Program-made: the position numbers and the translations under genes | Notes under the pieces: generated by a model | Databases searched by the model: none | The model's input: the letters and a program-made list of their open reading frames with translations, nothing else | What the model was told of the DNA's origin: nothing | NCBI GenBank assembly: GCA_013202445.1 | Contig: JABMRW010000047.1 | Location: forward strand, 1-21,491 | Length of the DNA: 21,491 nt | From: Deltaproteobacteria bacterium | Lineage (GTDB): Bacteria > Chloroflexota > Dehalococcoidia > Dehalococcoidales > BS750m-G39 | Reading direction: 5' to 3' | In this document: in pieces, positions 20,385 to 21,491 of the stretch | How the letters are laid out: every line of letters starts with the position of its first letter | Position numbering within the stretch: the first letter of the stretch is position 1

Positions 20385-21461
20385 ATGCCCGCTATAGAGC
20401 TAAAGAATATATGCCAGTACATCTGCCAGGATGTCAACCTCAAGATACGTGATAAAGAGCTGCTGGTCTTACTGGGGCCAAACGGCGCCGGCAAGACAAC
20501 TATAGCCAACATTATTGCCGGCCTGACCGACTACGAAGGCTCAGTGCTCTTTGACGGGGTGGCGGTGGATAAGCTCCCGGCCAACAAGCGGGAGGTCGGC
20601 TATCTTTTTCAGGATTTAGTCTTGTTCCCCCACCTTGATGTCGCCGCCAATATCACCTACGGCCTGACCGCCAAAAAACAAACGCCGCAACAGGCGGAAG
20701 CCAGGGTAAAACAACTCCTCCAGATGATGAAGATAGAGCACCTGTCCTCGCGCTACCCCAAGCACTTAAGCGGCGGGGAAAAACAGCGGGTGGCTCTGGC
20801 AAGGGCGCTGGCGCCGTCACCTAAAGTGCTGCTCCTTGATGAACCTTTATCAAGCCTGGACGTGCCCACCGCCAAGTACCTCAGGATCGAGCTCAAGCAG
20901 CTCCAGCAGAGGCTGGGAATTACCACCGCCTACGTCACCCACGACCTTCAGGAGGCCGAAGAGATGGCCGACCGCATAGCCGTTATCCAGAACGGCTGTC
21001 TGGAGCAGGTGGATAAGCCGGAGAGGGTGTTTTTCTACCCCCGGAACGAAAAGGTCTCCGATTTCATCGGGGCGCCCAATATTCTGGACTGCGATTACTG
21101 CCGCAGCCTGGGCAAAGGGGTTATGGAAGTCGGCTGCGGCGGCCTGCCCATAATCGTACCCCATGACGGAGAGTCGGTTCACCGCATTGCCCTCCTCCCC
21201 GGCGATATCCATATCTCGGAAACCCACCCGCCGGGGCCGGAGGTAAACCGCTTCAAGGCGCTTGTAACCAGCATTAACCCCACCGACGAGACGGTCAGAA
21301 TCGGGCTCAAGGCGGGGGCGCTTAACCTTATCTCAAGCATACCCCACCATATCTTTGAGGATATGGAGCTGGCGGTGGGCAAAGAGGTCTTCCTGATTCT
21401 GAAGCTGAGAAGGATAAGGGTCTACGAAGACAAAGACAGCCAGCGGTCAGATTCGAACTGA
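20385..21461 (+). CDS. ABC transporter ATPase with C-terminal TOBE domain (ModC/WtpC-like)
   Basis: The 358-aa ATPase has Walker A GPNGAGKTT (31-39), signature LSGGEKQRVALARAL (Glu in place of the usual Gln), Walker B VLLLDEP (148-154) and H186 in VTHD. Residues about 283-348 form a TOBE-type oxyanion/regulatory domain ending LKLRRIRVYEDK. NitT/TauT ATPases (SsuB, TauB, NrtD) are about 250-270 aa without this domain; the length and tail here are those of ModC, WtpC or PotA. The last codons (SQRSDSN) and stop are read from the complement of a tRNA-Thr gene. Confidence 0.9.
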   Translation: MPAIELKNICQYICQDVNLKIRDKELLVLLGPNGAGKTTIANIIAGLTDYEGSVLFDGVAVDKLPANKREVGYLFQDLVLFPHLDVAANITYGLTAKKQTPQQAEARVKQLLQMMKIEHLSSRYPKHLSGGEKQRVALARALAPSPKVLLLDEPLSSLDVPTAKYLRIELKQLQQRLGITTAYVTHDLQEAEEMADRIAVIQNGCLEQVDKPERVFFYPRNEKVSDFIGAPNILDCDYCRSLGKGVMEVGCGGLPIIVPHDGESVHRIALLPGDIHISETHPPGPEVNRFKALVTSINPTDETVRIGLKAGALNLISSIPHHIFEDMELAVGKEVFLILKLRRIRVYEDKDSQRSDSN

Positions 21462-21491
21462 CGACCGGCGGTTTACAAAACCGCTGCTCTA
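21438..21491 (-). tRNA. tRNA-Thr(TGT), 5' part outside the window
   Basis: Read on the minus strand: anticodon stem GCGGT/ACCGC around loop TTTGTAA gives anticodon TGT (Thr, ACA). The T-arm is GTCAG-TTCGAAT-CTGAC, the 3' acceptor strand CGCTGGC with discriminator T; CCA is not encoded. D-arm end TAGAGCA is at the window edge; the 5' acceptor and the rest of the D-arm lie beyond. The 3' end overlaps the end of the ATPase gene by 24 bp. Confidence 0.88.

Overview
This window looks like chromosomal DNA of a strictly anaerobic bacterium, most plausibly Chloroflexota (Dehalococcoidia-like). The evidence for that is indirect: an archaeal-type split glutamate synthase, a GlnR-like orphan regulator, a single-domain ModE, FdhD and Mo-hydroxylase maturation factors, and a secreted cohesin-dockerin protein. 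The lineage call is an inference from gene content, not a phylogenetic result.

Positions 1-8415 (minus strand) form one nitrogen-assimilation operon. A strong sigma70-type promoter (TTGACA-17-TATGAT) at 8387-8415 is followed by a 16-Cys ferredoxin, hisH, a NAD(P)H/FAD oxidoreductase, the glutaminase subunit of glutamate synthase, hisF, the ferredoxin/FMN subunit, the GXGXG subunit, an OmpR-type regulator with a degenerate receiver, and then amt. Most gaps are 1-25 bp. The three glutamate synthase parts that are fused in ordinary GltB are separate genes here. The ferredoxin and flavoprotein probably feed it electrons. The regulator resembles actinobacterial GlnR, and a four-half-site element with 11-bp spacing that matches the GlnR-box layout lies just upstream of amt. 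The amt reading frame is cut by an in-frame TAG, after which Amt-like sequence continues.

Positions 8416-11705 (plus strand) hold an AT-rich gap, a 51-aa Cys-rich protein, fdhD, cutA, a MoeB/ThiF-like E1 enzyme, a MoaD-like sulfur carrier and a stand-alone pyruvate-kinase C-terminal-like protein. Positions 11715-13841 (minus) hold yqeB, xdhC and a proline-rich PKD-like lipoprotein. Positions 13927-16905 hold a zincin-like metallopeptidase (plus), a secreted protein with two cohesins, an Ig-like domain and a dockerin (minus), and a zinc alcohol dehydrogenase (plus).

Positions 16930-21461 (plus) hold an XRE regulator with a mocA-like cytidylyltransferase, then a ModE-type HTH gene and a three-gene ABC transporter. 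The transporter combines a NitT/TauT (NMT1-like) lipoprotein and an SsuC/TauC-type permease with a ModC/WtpC-type ATPase carrying a C-terminal TOBE domain. Two identical ModE-box-like inverted repeats (GCTATAT-N8-ATATAAC) precede the modE-like gene and the transporter operon. This is the best candidate for an undescribed system: a molybdate/tungstate importer built on a binding-protein family not normally associated with these oxyanions. The window ends inside a tRNA-Thr(TGT) gene on the minus strand, whose 3' end overlaps the ATPase gene.

Overall the window couples nitrogen assimilation with molybdenum acquisition and cofactor maturation, but no molybdoenzyme structural gene lies within it.
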